NCBI GenBank assembly: GCA_015075105.1
Contig: JABTUZ010000001.1
Coordinates: 248,001 to 312,000, forward strand
Reading direction: 5' to 3'
DNA length: 64,000 nt
Source: Leptospiraceae bacterium
GTDB lineage: Bacteria; Spirochaetota; Leptospiria; Leptospirales; Leptospiraceae
Made by a program: the position numbers and the translations under genes. Shown in pieces: positions 27,980-36,863 of the stretch. The notes beneath the pieces are model-generated. The model was not told where the DNA came from and made no database searches. It worked only from the letters and a program-made list of their open reading frames with translations. The stretch's first letter is position 1; each line of letters begins with the position of its first letter.

Positions 27980-28586
27980 TACAAAGAATTTACTTTTTTG
28001 TGGTGCATTTGAAGGAGAAGTTGACTTACTTATAAGAAATAATTTTCCGGTATTAGTGAGTGGGGTTGGAATATCGGAATCTATTTTTCAACTGCAAAAA
28101 TATATCTACGACAAAAAGAGTACTCCGGAAATAATTTTTTGTGGTTCTTGTGGTAGTTATGATATAGAAAAGCATACGATCGGGGAAATCGTTTATTCAA
28201 ATACTTTTATCTATCAAGAAATTGCTGAGAGCTATGGGATTGTAAAAGTACCTGATCTAATTCAAAAAAATATTCAAACAGATTCTTCTATTAAAATCAA
28301 AAATTTTATAAAATCACAAAACCTAAAAGCAGGTATTACAAATTCTACGAATTCTATAACCATTCAAACCATTGAAAAAAAATATATTTCTAATTTAGAG
28401 AATTTGAATTTTGAAAACATGGAATCATTTGGACTCGCATTTGTTGCCAAAAAACTGGACTTGAAGTTTACCGCTTTTTTTTCAGTTACAAATTTTGTAG
28501 GTGAGAATGGCAGCTTTGAGTGGCATAAAAATTGGAGAGTATCCTCAAATACTCTCCAATCTCTGATTCTGGAAAATTTTTACTGA
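27972..28586 (+). CDS. Nucleosidase/phosphorylase-fold protein, MqnB (futalosine hydrolase)-like
   Basis: The 204-residue protein has the purine nucleoside phosphorylase-1 fold: an early acidic EGEVD, then VSGVGISESIFQL and IIFCGSCGSYD. The ENMESFGLAFVAKKL segment corresponds to the MEgaA motif whose Glu binds the ribose, and FSVTNFVGENGSFEW ends the domain with the SN-like motif. The length and C-terminus fit futalosine hydrolase of the alternative menaquinone route better than the slightly longer MTA/SAH nucleosidase, but no mqn gene is adjacent. The final codons contain a perfect 12-bp inverted repeat. Confidence 0.6.
   Translation: MTDTKNLLFCGAFEGEVDLLIRNNFPVLVSGVGISESIFQLQKYIYDKKSTPEIIFCGSCGSYDIEKHTIGEIVYSNTFIYQEIAESYGIVKVPDLIQKNIQTDSSIKIKNFIKSQNLKAGITNSTNSITIQTIEKKYISNLENLNFENMESFGLAFVAKKLDLKFTAFFSVTNFVGENGSFEWHKNWRVSSNTLQSLILENFY
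28531..28560 (+). other. Perfect 12-bp hairpin inside the 3' end of the nucleosidase gene
   Basis: ATTGGAGAGTAT (28531-28542) is followed by the 6-base loop CCTCAA and its exact reverse complement ATACTCTCCAAT (28549-28560). It lies within the coding region, 26 bases before its end. There is no direct T tract, though a short TTTTT occurs 15 bases further on. It could act as a terminator, RNA-stability element or protein site. Confidence 0.6.
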
Positions 28587-28637
28587 TTTTAGTTAGGATT
28601 TTTTAAATGCGACATAATTCCCGAATTCGGCTTTTTA

Positions 28638-28668
28638 GGTTGGAGTTCCCACATTTTTGCATAAAAAG
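28638..28668 (+). repeat. Single copy of the dispersed hairpin repeat
   Basis: The block GGAGTTCCCACATTTTTGCA, flanked by ATAAAAAG, matches the core of the 67-bp array units at 42078-42400 in the same orientation. It lies between the convergent nucleosidase-like and DUF4269 genes. A preceding TTAAATGCGACATAATTCCCG segment recalls the GCGTAATCC part of the array unit. Confidence 0.65.
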
Positions 28669-28791
28669 TTTCGAATTAATATAAAGTGTGTAATACCATA
28701 AATTATGCTCAAAATAAAAAATTCCATAGGGAAGGAAATCTATCTGAACAAGATATTTAATTTCTCTACTTCCATCCTCAGGCCTCCATCA

Positions 28792-29340
28792 TCAATCTTC
28801 TGGATCCCCACATTTCAAGAGCTCAATATAAGGATCGCCTATCAAACCAAGTGCTTTAGTGAAAGCAGGCTCTGTCTTACATCCTTGATTTTTTAAATCA
28901 ATAATTTCTTGTCTGAATTTTTCTCCGTTTTCTTTCAGTAATTTGTATTCGACCAAGAGATGTCTGTAAGCGAGCTGGTCTTTCGTAGGGATATTCTGCC
29001 CAAAAATCTCAATTGGAAAATCTTCTAATACAAAGTTGACTACAACTGTCGATACGTTTAAATCCTGCTTCTCCCTGATTGTAAAATCTTTTTTATCTTT
29101 GAAATTTTCTGTGATCAACTTTTTAAATTCATCCTTGTTGGTAAAACAACAAATAATATCAAGGTCGCTATTTTCGACATCAATACCTATTGGAATTGTT
29201 CCAACCAGCATGGGATCAAATAGTTTGAGTTTTATTAGTACTTGATGATTTGTTAAAATAGAATAAGCTTTCTGTTGTTGGCTCCTACCGCTTAGCAAAT
29301 ATTCTATATTAGTAAAATCCAAGTTCCATTTTTGCTTCAT
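28792..29340 (-). CDS. DUF4269 nucleotidyltransferase-like protein
   Basis: The likely start is the ATG at 29340, which gives MKQKWNLDFTNIEYLLSGRSQQQKAY and matches the usual N-terminus of DUF4269 proteins. A longer frame opens at 29382. The motif VGTIPIGIDVENSDLDIICC resembles the GS-x9-D-x-D core of the nucleotidyltransferase fold, with D-x-D intact. Conserved IEIFGQNIPTKDQLAYRHLLVE follows. The function is unknown. The gene overlaps the 3' end of the sufT-like gene by about 32 bases and may be the last gene of the suf transcript, without an obvious link to it. Confidence 0.75.
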   Translation of the reverse strand: MKQKWNLDFTNIEYLLSGRSQQQKAYSILTNHQVLIKLKLFDPMLVGTIPIGIDVENSDLDIICCFTNKDEFKKLITENFKDKKDFTIREKQDLNVSTVVVNFVLEDFPIEIFGQNIPTKDQLAYRHLLVEYKLLKENGEKFRQEIIDLKNQGCKTEPAFTKALGLIGDPYIELLKCGDPED

Positions 29341-29632
29341 CGGAAGCCATTTCTCTTGGATCCCATCTAGGACTCCAAACAATGTTCACTTCTGCATCCT
29401 CGATCCCATCGACCCGGAGACATGCGTTATACACCTCGGATTGAAGCTGAGGACCTAGGGGGCAGGCCAAACTGGTAAGAGTCATCTCTACAAAAACCTT
29501 ATTGCCTTCTATTCTAATATCATAGATTAGACCAAGCTCCATAAGAGAAATCCCAATTTCTGGGTCGTCAACTAATCGAATAGATTCATATAAAGTTTTT
29601 TCTAAATCGGTTATCGGTTCTTTTAATATCAT
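29309..29632 (-). CDS. sufT: SufT/MIP18-type Fe-S assembly factor (DUF59)
   Basis: The 107-residue protein has the DUF59 fold: DLEKTLYESIRLVDDPEIGISLMELGLIYDI, then VEMTLTSLACPLGPQLQSEV, which carries the conserved Cys, and VNIVWSPRWDPREMASDEAKMELG. This family helps mature Fe-S proteins. The ATG at 29632 overlaps the sufU stop by ATGA and is preferred over a frame opening at 29677 inside sufU. Its position in a suf operon supports the assignment. Confidence 0.9.
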   Translation of the reverse strand: MILKEPITDLEKTLYESIRLVDDPEIGISLMELGLIYDIRIEGNKVFVEMTLTSLACPLGPQLQSEVYNACLRVDGIEDAEVNIVWSPRWDPREMASDEAKMELGFY

Positions 29633-30060
29633 GATTGAAACGCCTTTTCTAAAGTATTCCACGGAAGTACAGCACACTTTACTCTAACAGGATATTTCTT
29701 TACTCCTTTTAGTGAGCTAAGGTCTTCCAACTCTTCATTAAAGTCAGGTTCTTGATCTTCAAGAATCATTCCCTTAAATTTTTTAATCAGATTCATAGCT
29801 TCTTCTTTTGTTTTACCTTCAATTGCATCTACCATCATTGATGCAGAAGATTGAGAAATCGAGCATCCTTTGCCTTGAAATTTTACCTCTTTTACAATTC
29901 CATTTTCGATATTCATAAAAATTTCTAATTCATCCCCGCAAAGTGGGTTCACTCCTTTTTCATGAATATGGGCATTTGCAATGGAGCCGTAATTCCTTGG
30001 GTGTTCAAAATGATCCATGATCACTTCTTTATATAAATCGTTACTTAAGGACACGTCCAA
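29629..30060 (-). CDS. sufU: Fe-S cluster assembly scaffold/sulfur acceptor SufU
   Basis: The 143-residue protein shows [19 protein letters not shown], then [25 protein letters not shown] and [17 protein letters not shown]. These are the three conserved Cys and the Asp (in CGDE) that bind Zn in SufU and accept sulfur from SufS. The [11 protein letters not shown] spacing and the insertion before the third Cys are typical of SufU rather than IscU. The start lies inside the last 20 bases of sufS, so the two are coupled. Confidence 0.94.
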   Translation of the reverse strand: MDVSLSNDLYKEVIMDHFEHPRNYGSIANAHIHEKGVNPLCGDELEIFMNIENGIVKEVKFQGKGCSISQSSASMMVDAIEGKTKEEAMNLIKKFKGMILEDQEPDFNEELEDLSSLKGVKKYPVRVKCAVLPWNTLEKAFQS

Positions 30061-31279
30061 AAATCTCCTTTACCTTATACAGTGACTTGATGAAATTGTC
30101 TATATCCTCTTTTGTATTGTAAAGATAAAAACTTGCTCTGCAAGTTCCTGGAATAGAAAGTAGTTTCATATAAGGTTGGCAACAATGGTGGCCAACTCTA
30201 ATTGCGACTCCTTCTTCATCCAAAATACTTCCTACATCATGAGGATGAACTCCTGGAAAATTAAACGATACAACCCCACCACAATTTTCAGGGTCGCTCG
30301 TCCCGTAAATTGTAAGTCCTCCAAAAGTTTTAAGCCTCTCTAAGGCATAAGAAGTAATTTCTTTTTCGTGTAGTCTTATCTCATTCATACCGATATTTTC
30401 TAAATATTCAAGAGCATGAAAGAATCCAATCACGCCTGAAATATTTGGGGTACCAGCTTCAAATTTAGCAGGAAGGTCTGCATAAGTGGAAAAGTCTTTT
30501 TGAACTTCGGCAATCATATCTCCACCACCTAACCAAACCGGCATTTGTTCCAAAATTTCTTCTTTTCCGTAAAGAACTCCCACACCTGTAGGCCCAAGCA
30601 TTTTATGGGCAGAGAAAGCATAGAAGTCAACATCTAACTCTTCAACATTTGTAGGGAGATGGCTTGCACCTTGTGCCCCATCCAATAGAACTAACGCACC
30701 CACTTGCCTTGCTCTTTTTACAATGGGCTGAATATCATGAATAGTCCCTGTTACATTAGACATCTGTGAGATTGCAATGAGTTTTGTTTTCATTGTAATT
30801 ATTTTATCTAAGCAGTCTAAATTCAGAGTGGAGTCCTCGTTTAAAGGAATAAATTTCAGAGTAGCTTGTTTTTCTTTTGCGAGCAGATGCCAAGGAACTA
30901 GATTGGAATGGTGGTCTAACTCAGTTAAGACTATTTCATCTCCTTTTTGAATATTCGCTCTGCCCCAGCTTTGGCTCACTAAATTAATACTTTCAGTAGC
31001 GTTTCTTGTAAATATAATAACTTTTGCGCATTTTGCTCCAATAAACCTTGCAACTTTCATTCTGGTTTTTTCAAATAGCTCTGTAGCCTTCTGTGAAAGT
31101 TGATAGACTCCTCTGTGGATATTTGCATTTTCTTCTTTGTAGTATTTATCAATTGCGTCAATAACTTGAAATGGCTTTTGAGAACTGGCAGCACTATCCA
31201 AAAATACGAGAGGCTTTCCATTCATAGTAGTCGAAAGAATCGGAAAGTCTGTTCTGATTCTGTGCGGGTCAAACTGCAT
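30041..31279 (-). CDS. sufS: Cysteine desulfurase SufS
   Basis: SufS is a PLP enzyme that takes sulfur from cysteine for Fe-S clusters. The 412-residue protein has [11 protein letters not shown] at the start, [23 protein letters not shown], and the PLP-lysine segment [17 protein letters not shown]. The catalytic Cys lies in [11 protein letters not shown] near residue 365. This is the group II (SufS) form. It lies between sufD and sufU, as expected for the SufS-SufU pair. Confidence 0.96.
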   Translation of the reverse strand: MQFDPHRIRTDFPILSTTMNGKPLVFLDSAASSQKPFQVIDAIDKYYKEENANIHRGVYQLSQKATELFEKTRMKVARFIGAKCAKVIIFTRNATESINLVSQSWGRANIQKGDEIVLTELDHHSNLVPWHLLAKEKQATLKFIPLNEDSTLNLDCLDKIITMKTKLIAISQMSNVTGTIHDIQPIVKRARQVGALVLLDGAQGASHLPTNVEELDVDFYAFSAHKMLGPTGVGVLYGKEEILEQMPVWLGGGDMIAEVQKDFSTYADLPAKFEAGTPNISGVIGFFHALEYLENIGMNEIRLHEKEITSYALERLKTFGGLTIYGTSDPENCGGVVSFNFPGVHPHDVGSILDEEGVAIRVGHHCCQPYMKLLSIPGTCRASFYLYNTKEDIDNFIKSLYKVKEIFGRVLK

Positions 31280-31310
31280 TCTTCATCCTTCGAATCTTTG
31301 GAGAGATTCT

Positions 31311-32528
31311 TTATTTTTCTTTATCATTTCCAAACAACTTTTCGTGAATATAATTTTTCATGCTCTCTTTTTCTGATTCGATTGGAAGCCTATCCAAGAC
31401 CTCTGATAAAAATCCTTCAACAATTAAAGACCTCGCCTCGTCTTCTTTCAATCCTCTCGACAATAGATAAAACAATTCTTCTTCTTGAATCTCTCCCACA
31501 GTTGCTCCATGAGAGCATTTTACATCGTGCGCAAAAACCTCGAGTTTAGGTATAGACTCTGCACGGGAGGTTCTATGTAAAATAAGATTTTTATTCATCT
31601 GGGTGGCAATAGCTTTTGCGGAAGATTTTGGAATATTTAAGTTTCCAGTAAATACATGGTGAGATTTATCTTTTGTTACTATTTTAACAAGTAAATTGCT
31701 GCTGGTATTGTTTGCATTATGGTTGATTCGTATGTCAGTATCTAAAAATTCATTTCCTGTGAGTGCGTTTGCGCCTAACGTCTCTACAAAACTTCCACTT
31801 CCATTTATATCGGATTCAATTACTGTTTTGCCTTTAAAGCCTCCTTTGTTAAAATAAAAATTTGTAAAATTTGAATCTTTCCCTATTTTCGCGTAGATGT
31901 TTCGGAAATGAATAGCAGTAGAGTGAAAATTTTCTGTAGCTATATAAGTTACATTAGAAGAATCTTTCTGAAGAATATAAGTAAAAGAATTTATAAAAAT
32001 TTGAGATTTTTCATGTTTTGTGGATATATCTTCAACAATTTTGGTATTAGAATAAGTATTTGCATTTACAACTGTAAGAGGGAAAATAGAATTGCTATCT
32101 TTTGATAGACTGTATCTTAACATAATTGGTTGTGAAATTTCTTTGCCTTCAATTTCCAGATAATAAGCAGATGAAAAAAAAGCCAAGTTGAACATCTTAA
32201 AAAAATCTCCAGAAGACTGGAGAAGAATCTCTTCTAATATTTTTTTTAATGTGTTACTTTTCTCACCCGTTGTGTTCGAGAAGGTATTTAGTATAACGCC
32301 TTCTTCTTTTGATTCAATATTTACGAGATCGTGGAAAAACGCAAAATCAGAAGGATGAAAATTTTCAAAGGGAAACTTTCTCCAAACTTCCATTTTTGAA
32401 TTTGGAAATTCTGAATTTAGTAATTTTTCGTAAGCTCTTTTTCTAAAATCTCTTAACCATTCCGTTTTCTCGGAAAGTATAAAGATTTTGGAGTGGGTGT
32501 CTTGGGAATTAGAGATTTGAAAACTCAA
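31311..32528 (-). CDS. sufD: Fe-S assembly protein SufD
   Basis: The 405-residue protein is a SufB/SufD-family beta-helix protein. MEVWRKFPF near the N-terminus recalls the WRyt motif. The C-terminal half has [62 protein letters not shown], and [30 protein letters not shown], all typical. The N-terminal architecture fits SufD, not SufB. The start overlaps the sufC stop by ATGA. Its usual partner SufB is not encoded in this window. Confidence 0.93.
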   Translation of the reverse strand: MSFQISNSQDTHSKIFILSEKTEWLRDFRKRAYEKLLNSEFPNSKMEVWRKFPFENFHPSDFAFFHDLVNIESKEEGVILNTFSNTTGEKSNTLKKILEEILLQSSGDFFKMFNLAFFSSAYYLEIEGKEISQPIMLRYSLSKDSNSIFPLTVVNANTYSNTKIVEDISTKHEKSQIFINSFTYILQKDSSNVTYIATENFHSTAIHFRNIYAKIGKDSNFTNFYFNKGGFKGKTVIESDINGSGSFVETLGANALTGNEFLDTDIRINHNANNTSSNLLVKIVTKDKSHHVFTGNLNIPKSSAKAIATQMNKNLILHRTSRAESIPKLEVFAHDVKCSHGATVGEIQEEELFYLLSRGLKEDEARSLIVEGFLSEVLDRLPIESEKESMKNYIHEKLFGNDKEK

Positions 32529-33292
32529 TTCTGTGATTCCTTCGTATTCACGAAATCTCCCAAAACGTGCTCATACCCTTTTTCTTCCAATTCCATTGCC
32601 AGCTCTTTTCCACCTGTTCTGACAATCTTCCCATCAATAAATATATGAATATAATCAGGCACAACATAAGAAAGCATTCTCTGGTAGTGGGTTATCAAAA
32701 GAATTGCATTTTCCTTTGTATGAAATTTGTTGATTCCTTCACAAACAATTTTTAGCGCGTCTATATCTAAACCAGAATCGGTTTCATCCAGTATCGCAAA
32801 TATAGGATTCATTAAATTCATCTGCAAGATTTCATGGCGTTTTTTTTCTCCACCTGAAAAACCTTCATTCACATATCTTGTAATAAAAGCCTCATCTATT
32901 TGCAAGAGTCCCATTTTCTCTTTCAGCTCTTTGCGAAATTCTTTAACCGGGATATCTTTTCCACGGATAGATTTTAAAATAGTCCGCAAAAAATTGACTA
33001 CCGTTACACCTGAGATGGAAGTTGGGTATTGAAACGAAAGAAAAATTCCTTTTCTTGCACGCTCATCAACTGAAAGTGAAAGTATCGACTCTCCATTTAG
33101 AAAAATGTCACCGGATGTAACCTTATACGAGGGATGACCCATTAAGACATTAGATAGGGTACTTTTTCCTGAACCATTTTTTCCCATGATCGCGTGTACT
33201 TCACCTTTTTGTATTTTCAGGTTTACGCCTTTTAGAATTTCTTTTCCGTTTATAGATGCACTAAGATTAGAAATATTGAGTAGTTCTGCCAA
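32525..33292 (-). CDS. sufC: Fe-S assembly ATPase SufC
   Basis: SufC is the ABC-type ATPase of the SufBCD scaffold. The 255-residue protein has Walker [11 protein letters not shown], the [14 protein letters not shown]-loop, signature [15 protein letters not shown], Walker [17 protein letters not shown] and a [10 protein letters not shown] switch. The normal operon order is sufB-C-D; here sufC is the first gene, and 202 bases of non-coding DNA lie upstream. A 7-1-7 palindrome in that gap is a candidate operator. Confidence 0.96.
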   Translation of the reverse strand: MAELLNISNLSASINGKEILKGVNLKIQKGEVHAIMGKNGSGKSTLSNVLMGHPSYKVTSGDIFLNGESILSLSVDERARKGIFLSFQYPTSISGVTVVNFLRTILKSIRGKDIPVKEFRKELKEKMGLLQIDEAFITRYVNEGFSGGEKKRHEILQMNLMNPIFAILDETDSGLDIDALKIVCEGINKFHTKENAILLITHYQRMLSYVVPDYIHIFIDGKIVRTGGKELAMELEEKGYEHVLGDFVNTKESQN

Positions 33293-33403
33293 ATAAAAGT
33301 CTCCATTACCAGTTTTTTCGATTACACTACCGTGAAAACACCTTTCAGAAAATCAGGGCTTTGAAGAGCAGAAAAAACTTTTGATGCTATTTGTTAGACT
33401 ATT

Positions 33404-33418
33404 TTAGAATTATTCTGA
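33404..33418. promoter_or_regulatory. Fur/PerR-like 7-1-7 palindrome upstream of sufC
   Basis: TTAGAATTATTCTGA is a 15-base near-perfect palindrome of the 7-1-7 form; six of seven half-site positions match. It lies 112-126 bases upstream of the sufC start. The layout resembles PerR/Fur-family boxes (TTATAATNATTATAA), and regulation of suf by iron or peroxide sensors is known in other bacteria. The assignment to a regulator is inference. Confidence 0.4.
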
Positions 33419-33494
33419 TATAGTTTTTATGTGTGAGACATAGAAAAAAAACATAGAAGCAAAGTTTGAATACATTTTCACTAAATACGATACA

Positions 33495-34748
33495 TTATGT
33501 GTCTAAAATTACCTTAGCAATTAGGATAACTGATTCAGTAATGGAAAATGTAAATATGACATATTGCTTTCTGGTCTGTAGATCGTATAAAGGCTCGGTG
33601 ACTCCCCATTTTTTATTGAAGTGGTAAACCTCTGCTTTGTGTTGGGCAAAATACGGCTTCCAAGCAAAATTATTCCCTATGTCACTTATAATTTCTTTCC
33701 ATTCAGAGTTCTCTTTTCTTTCATAAGTCGGGGTGATTTGATACCCGTGTAGATCACAAAAAAATATGTGGCTAATATCTGTTGGAAATGTTCTCAAAAC
33801 CTCCGAGACATAACGGAAAAGTTCGTCTCCTTCCTTTTTTTCGATATCTTTGAGTATATTGGAAAGTTTATCTACAATTTCTTGTTGTCTTTGGAAATCC
33901 TGTGCAATTTCAAGAAACCGAAGACCACTAAATTTTTCTAAGATAGTTTTTAAATTTTTCGAGAAATGGGAGGTGACTTGAAATTCCTTTGTGGCTTTAG
34001 AAAAATAAAATCCCTGAAGTAAGTTTGCTCCCATCGAAAGAGCCAAAATTAACTCTTCTTCGGTTTCAACTCCTTCAAACAACAGGTCAGATCCTAATTT
34101 TATAGACATCTTAGAAATCGCATTCAAGACTTGTCGAAAAGAGGCTTTGTTTAAACTCTCTCTCATAATCTTTATATCAACTTTTATTATATCTGGGTGG
34201 ATATAGCCGATTCTTTCCAAACTGGATGAACCCACTCCCATGTCATCTATGGCTATTTTAAACCCATAATTTCTAAACACATTGACTAAGCGAATTAGCT
34301 TTTCTATTTCCCCTTGAAACTCTTCTTCTGTAATCTCGATTACAATATTTTTTTTATTTATACCATATTTTTCAGCCAATTGAATGATATGGAATCTTTC
34401 AGGATTCATAAAATCTTCTGTGTGAATGACTGAGAGTTGGTTTGGCATCATATTAAAAAAAAGCTGGGTGTTTGACCCGGATTCTTTTAGCTGCTTGACC
34501 GCTTTTTCTCTTATGATTCTGTCAATATTGATGTTTTCGACAATATTTTCTTTGGGGTTGTGGAACTTCGGGCCTAAAGATTTATACTCGTTTGGCGGTA
34601 CGAATTGTCTGCCCAACACCTCATAGCCTATAATATTTCTTGTAGATGTTTGAATAATAGGTTGAAAGTGAGGAACGATACTGTCCTCTCCTATAAATTC
34701 TGGAATTTGTTCATTTTTATTCATTTTTAGCATTTTTGATCTTATCAT
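33495..34748 (-). CDS. EAL-domain protein with YkuI-like C-terminal sensor domain
   Basis: The 417-residue soluble protein has an EAL domain at about 25-255. GYEVLGR stands for the EAL motif (Glu43-Val-Leu). IVIEITEEEF, IAIDDMGVGSSSLERI, IIKVDIKIM and LFEGVETEEELILALSMGANLLQGFYF follow. The metal-binding Glu, the DD pair, the Lys and the second Glu are all visible, so c-di-GMP hydrolysis is possible. The C-terminal part (about 280-417: ISHIFFCDLHGYQITPTYE, NFAWKPYFAQH, LYDLQTRKQYVIFTF) matches the YkuI C-terminal PAS/Cache-like domain. No GGDEF domain is present. Several Met codons near the N-terminus leave the start uncertain by up to 8 residues. Confidence 0.86.
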   Translation of the reverse strand: MIRSKMLKMNKNEQIPEFIGEDSIVPHFQPIIQTSTRNIIGYEVLGRQFVPPNEYKSLGPKFHNPKENIVENINIDRIIREKAVKQLKESGSNTQLFFNMMPNQLSVIHTEDFMNPERFHIIQLAEKYGINKKNIVIEITEEEFQGEIEKLIRLVNVFRNYGFKIAIDDMGVGSSSLERIGYIHPDIIKVDIKIMRESLNKASFRQVLNAISKMSIKLGSDLLFEGVETEEELILALSMGANLLQGFYFSKATKEFQVTSHFSKNLKTILEKFSGLRFLEIAQDFQRQQEIVDKLSNILKDIEKKEGDELFRYVSEVLRTFPTDISHIFFCDLHGYQITPTYERKENSEWKEIISDIGNNFAWKPYFAQHKAEVYHFNKKWGVTEPLYDLQTRKQYVIFTFSITESVILIAKVILDT

Positions 34749-34889
34749 TTCATATTTTATTTAATTATTAGAATGTCTATCTTTTAACTCGAATTTTACC
34801 AGAAAAATACACAAAATTACACATTTTTGACTTTATTTATTCTAACTTTTTTGATTGAATTATATTAAGCATTCTATAATTTATTGCTT

Positions 34890-35855
34890 ATGGCTATTAG
34901 ACTAAAAAAAAATGAAAATTTTCGCTTAAACTTTAAATTATTTGAAAACGAATTAAAATTAAAAACAAAAAATTTTTTAGAAAATCCCGGGTTGTATCAA
35001 AAATTAAACCTGTCTGAAAATATCATTATTGCAGAAGAAGTGCTGATCGGAATGTCATTAGTGGCTTGCGGTTTCTATTTTCTGGGTAATGTGTTTTTAT
35101 ACGATAGAAGAAAAAAGCAATTTTTACACAGAAATTATCAAAGTTTTTTGCAGAGAGGTTTTTCATTCCAAGGATATCCAGAAAATGGATTTTGGACTTT
35201 CGATAAAAATCCAATTCGATTTAGTTATCGATCCGATTTAACGTTAGAGCATGGATACTTACATTCTTCGATCATCGACCCATCTATTAACCTACAGTTA
35301 GACACACTGGTCAATCTTTCAGAAAAAAATGTAAATAAGGTTAGCTCAATCTTAGAATTTCCTTCAGGAAAAATTTTTTCTGAAAGGGCAATAGGTTATC
35401 CTTGCCAAGGGGTTGTAAGCTGGAACGACAAGGTTTATGATTTTTCACCCAAGACAGACAAACTGATTAGTTTTTTCTCCGCAGGGAATTGTCCAGATCT
35501 ACAATACATCAGCCTATATTTTCTTGGTTCTCAAAAAAAATCTCAAACTATAGCAGGCTTTTTTTCTAATAGATTGGATGAGAAAAATCATTCAGAAAAT
35601 ATTGTTTGGAAGAATGGAAAACCTATACGGTTTCAGTCACTTGATTTTAATTTGAATAAGTCGCAGAAAACTTGTACTATGAAAAATTCAAATTGTGAAT
35701 TGCGATTTATTCCTGAGAATTATATCGTTCAAAAAATACCTGGAAAATTTTTTCCAATTGAAAAATTTAAAATCTTTGGAAAGGTATCTGGAAAAATTCG
35801 TCTTGGAAATATTTCAGAATCTATAAAAGAAGTAGATGCTTTTTTTGAGTTTTAG
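34890..35855 (+). CDS. Unknown protein, possibly DUF2804-like
   Basis: The ATG at 34890 gives 321 residues; an in-frame TTG at 34884 adds two. The protein has no clear signal peptide. A hydrophobic stretch near residues 48-67 (LIGMSLVACGFYFLGNVFLY) precedes a beta-rich region with YDRRKKQFLHRN, GYPCQGVVSWNDKVYDF and IAGFFSNRLDEKNHSENIVWKNGKPIRF. The alternation of strands and the late LRFIPEN segment vaguely recall DUF2804 proteins, but I cannot confirm this. The gene is divergent from the EAL gene, with about 140 bases between the starts. Confidence 0.45.
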   Translation: MAIRLKKNENFRLNFKLFENELKLKTKNFLENPGLYQKLNLSENIIIAEEVLIGMSLVACGFYFLGNVFLYDRRKKQFLHRNYQSFLQRGFSFQGYPENGFWTFDKNPIRFSYRSDLTLEHGYLHSSIIDPSINLQLDTLVNLSEKNVNKVSSILEFPSGKIFSERAIGYPCQGVVSWNDKVYDFSPKTDKLISFFSAGNCPDLQYISLYFLGSQKKSQTIAGFFSNRLDEKNHSENIVWKNGKPIRFQSLDFNLNKSQKTCTMKNSNCELRFIPENYIVQKIPGKFFPIEKFKIFGKVSGKIRLGNISESIKEVDAFFEF

Positions 35856-35960
35856 AGTATTCTAAAATTTTTATTTTTATTCTAAAAGAAAGTTTTTGCA
35901 AGATTTGTAAATTTATGACTATGCCCTATTGTTTTTTGCTTTTTAAGGTTTGCTCTGTTT

Positions 35961-36435
35961 TTATTTCGTTTTTCTTCTTTTCTTTTCGTCAGGTTTGTGT
36001 CGTTTTAGTCTGTTGTAGCGAGTTGCTTTTCTCTTGGAAAGGTAAGCTCCCCCCGCAATCGTGGTCACCGGGGTGGGAACTCCATTCTCGAAGAATCTGC
36101 TGGGGAGAATTATGTCCCATTCGGCAAGGTCAACCAACAAAAGAGTAAAAGAGCGGTCTTTGTATGCCAAGCCAGTCTGCAAGAACCCAAGCTCAATCCA
36201 GTCTTCGTTATTCGGGAATAAAAATTTTCTGCAAATTCTGTCCGACTTCAAACCTAAGCTTTTGACACTTCTCCATCTTCTCAAAAGTCCCCAAAGAATC
36301 ACATTTCTGTATCTATTCAACAGTGCGTGCAAATATTTTCGTCTCTGAAAACCCGTTGTTCTCCTATTAAACTGTCCATATATTTTGCTTGAACAAACAA
36401 GCTCGATTGTGTTTATGTAAATTTTGTGGGTTCAT
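35961..36435 (-). pseudogene. Frameshifted second copy of the DUF1564-type gene
   Basis: The region aligns end to end with the intact gene at 13035-13499 and keeps the AAGGAG site (complement of 36442-36447) and the ATG. By eye it carries at least seven short deletions: three single-base losses before the GACTTTTGAGAA region, then losses of two, one, one and four bases. The frame reaches a stop after 22 codons. The 3' third, including DLAEWDIILPSRF and ATRYNRLKRHKPDE, is nearly identical to the intact copy, so decay is recent or conversion occurred. An apparent 123-codon frame here is only the patched 3' part. Confidence 0.85.
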
Positions 36436-36702
36436 AAATTTCTCCTTAAAAAGCAAATTTTCTGCTCTCCTTTATAAGGTAAAAAAAGTTTGCTTTAGAA
36501 AAAAAAATTTTGCAATTTTTGAAAATTTTTTTAGCTTTTACAGAAAAAGTCCCAAATCTGCACTAAAGGCGTAATCCACCTAAAACGATGGAGTTCCCAC
36601 ATTTTTGCGTGAAAGGTGAACAATTGGTATAAAGCATGCACTTAACAGAAAAGAGTGGAGATCCCACATTTTTGCAGAAAATCTCTACTATTAGTATAAA
36701 AC
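36436..36702 (-). repeat. Leader and two-hairpin repeats of the second DUF1564 cassette
   Basis: Read on the minus strand, this segment repeats the leader of the intact DUF1564-type gene, including the GGAGAGCAGAAAA stretch. It also has two copies of the hairpin repeat: GTGGGATCTCCAC at about 36657-36669 and GTGGGAACTCCA at about 36592-36603, separated by TATACCAATTGTTCACCTTT as at 12834-12853. The similarity fades just beyond 36690. The remaining bases up to 36863 hold only a hairpin at 36790-36822. Confidence 0.8.
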
Positions 36703-36789
36703 ACGAACTCAATAAATGGATCACCTGCAAAAAGTCATTCTTGAAAAAAAACACCCTCAAATATTTAAGATAAATCATTATTTACTAGA

Positions 36790-36822
36790 TAGCCCGCCTC
36801 TTGCAACGCAAGGGCTGGGCTA
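36790..36822. terminator. Imperfect 15-bp hairpin downstream of the MFS gene
   Basis: TAGCCCGCCTCTTGC pairs with GCAAGGGCTGGGCTA at 12 of 15 positions around the loop AAC. It lies about 40 bases after the MFS gene (minus strand). There is no T tract after it in the minus direction; in the plus direction AAAATAAAAAA follows. It may be a weak terminator or a processing site. Confidence 0.35.
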
Positions 36823-36863
36823 AAATAAAAAACTTCCCTAAAATGGAATTTGTTGGAAAAAAA

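Noticed and set aside
28705-28896. 63-codon open frame between the nucleosidase-like and DUF4269 genes
   Set aside because: It has no ribosome binding site, has low complexity and overlaps the 3' end of the DUF4269 gene on the other strand.
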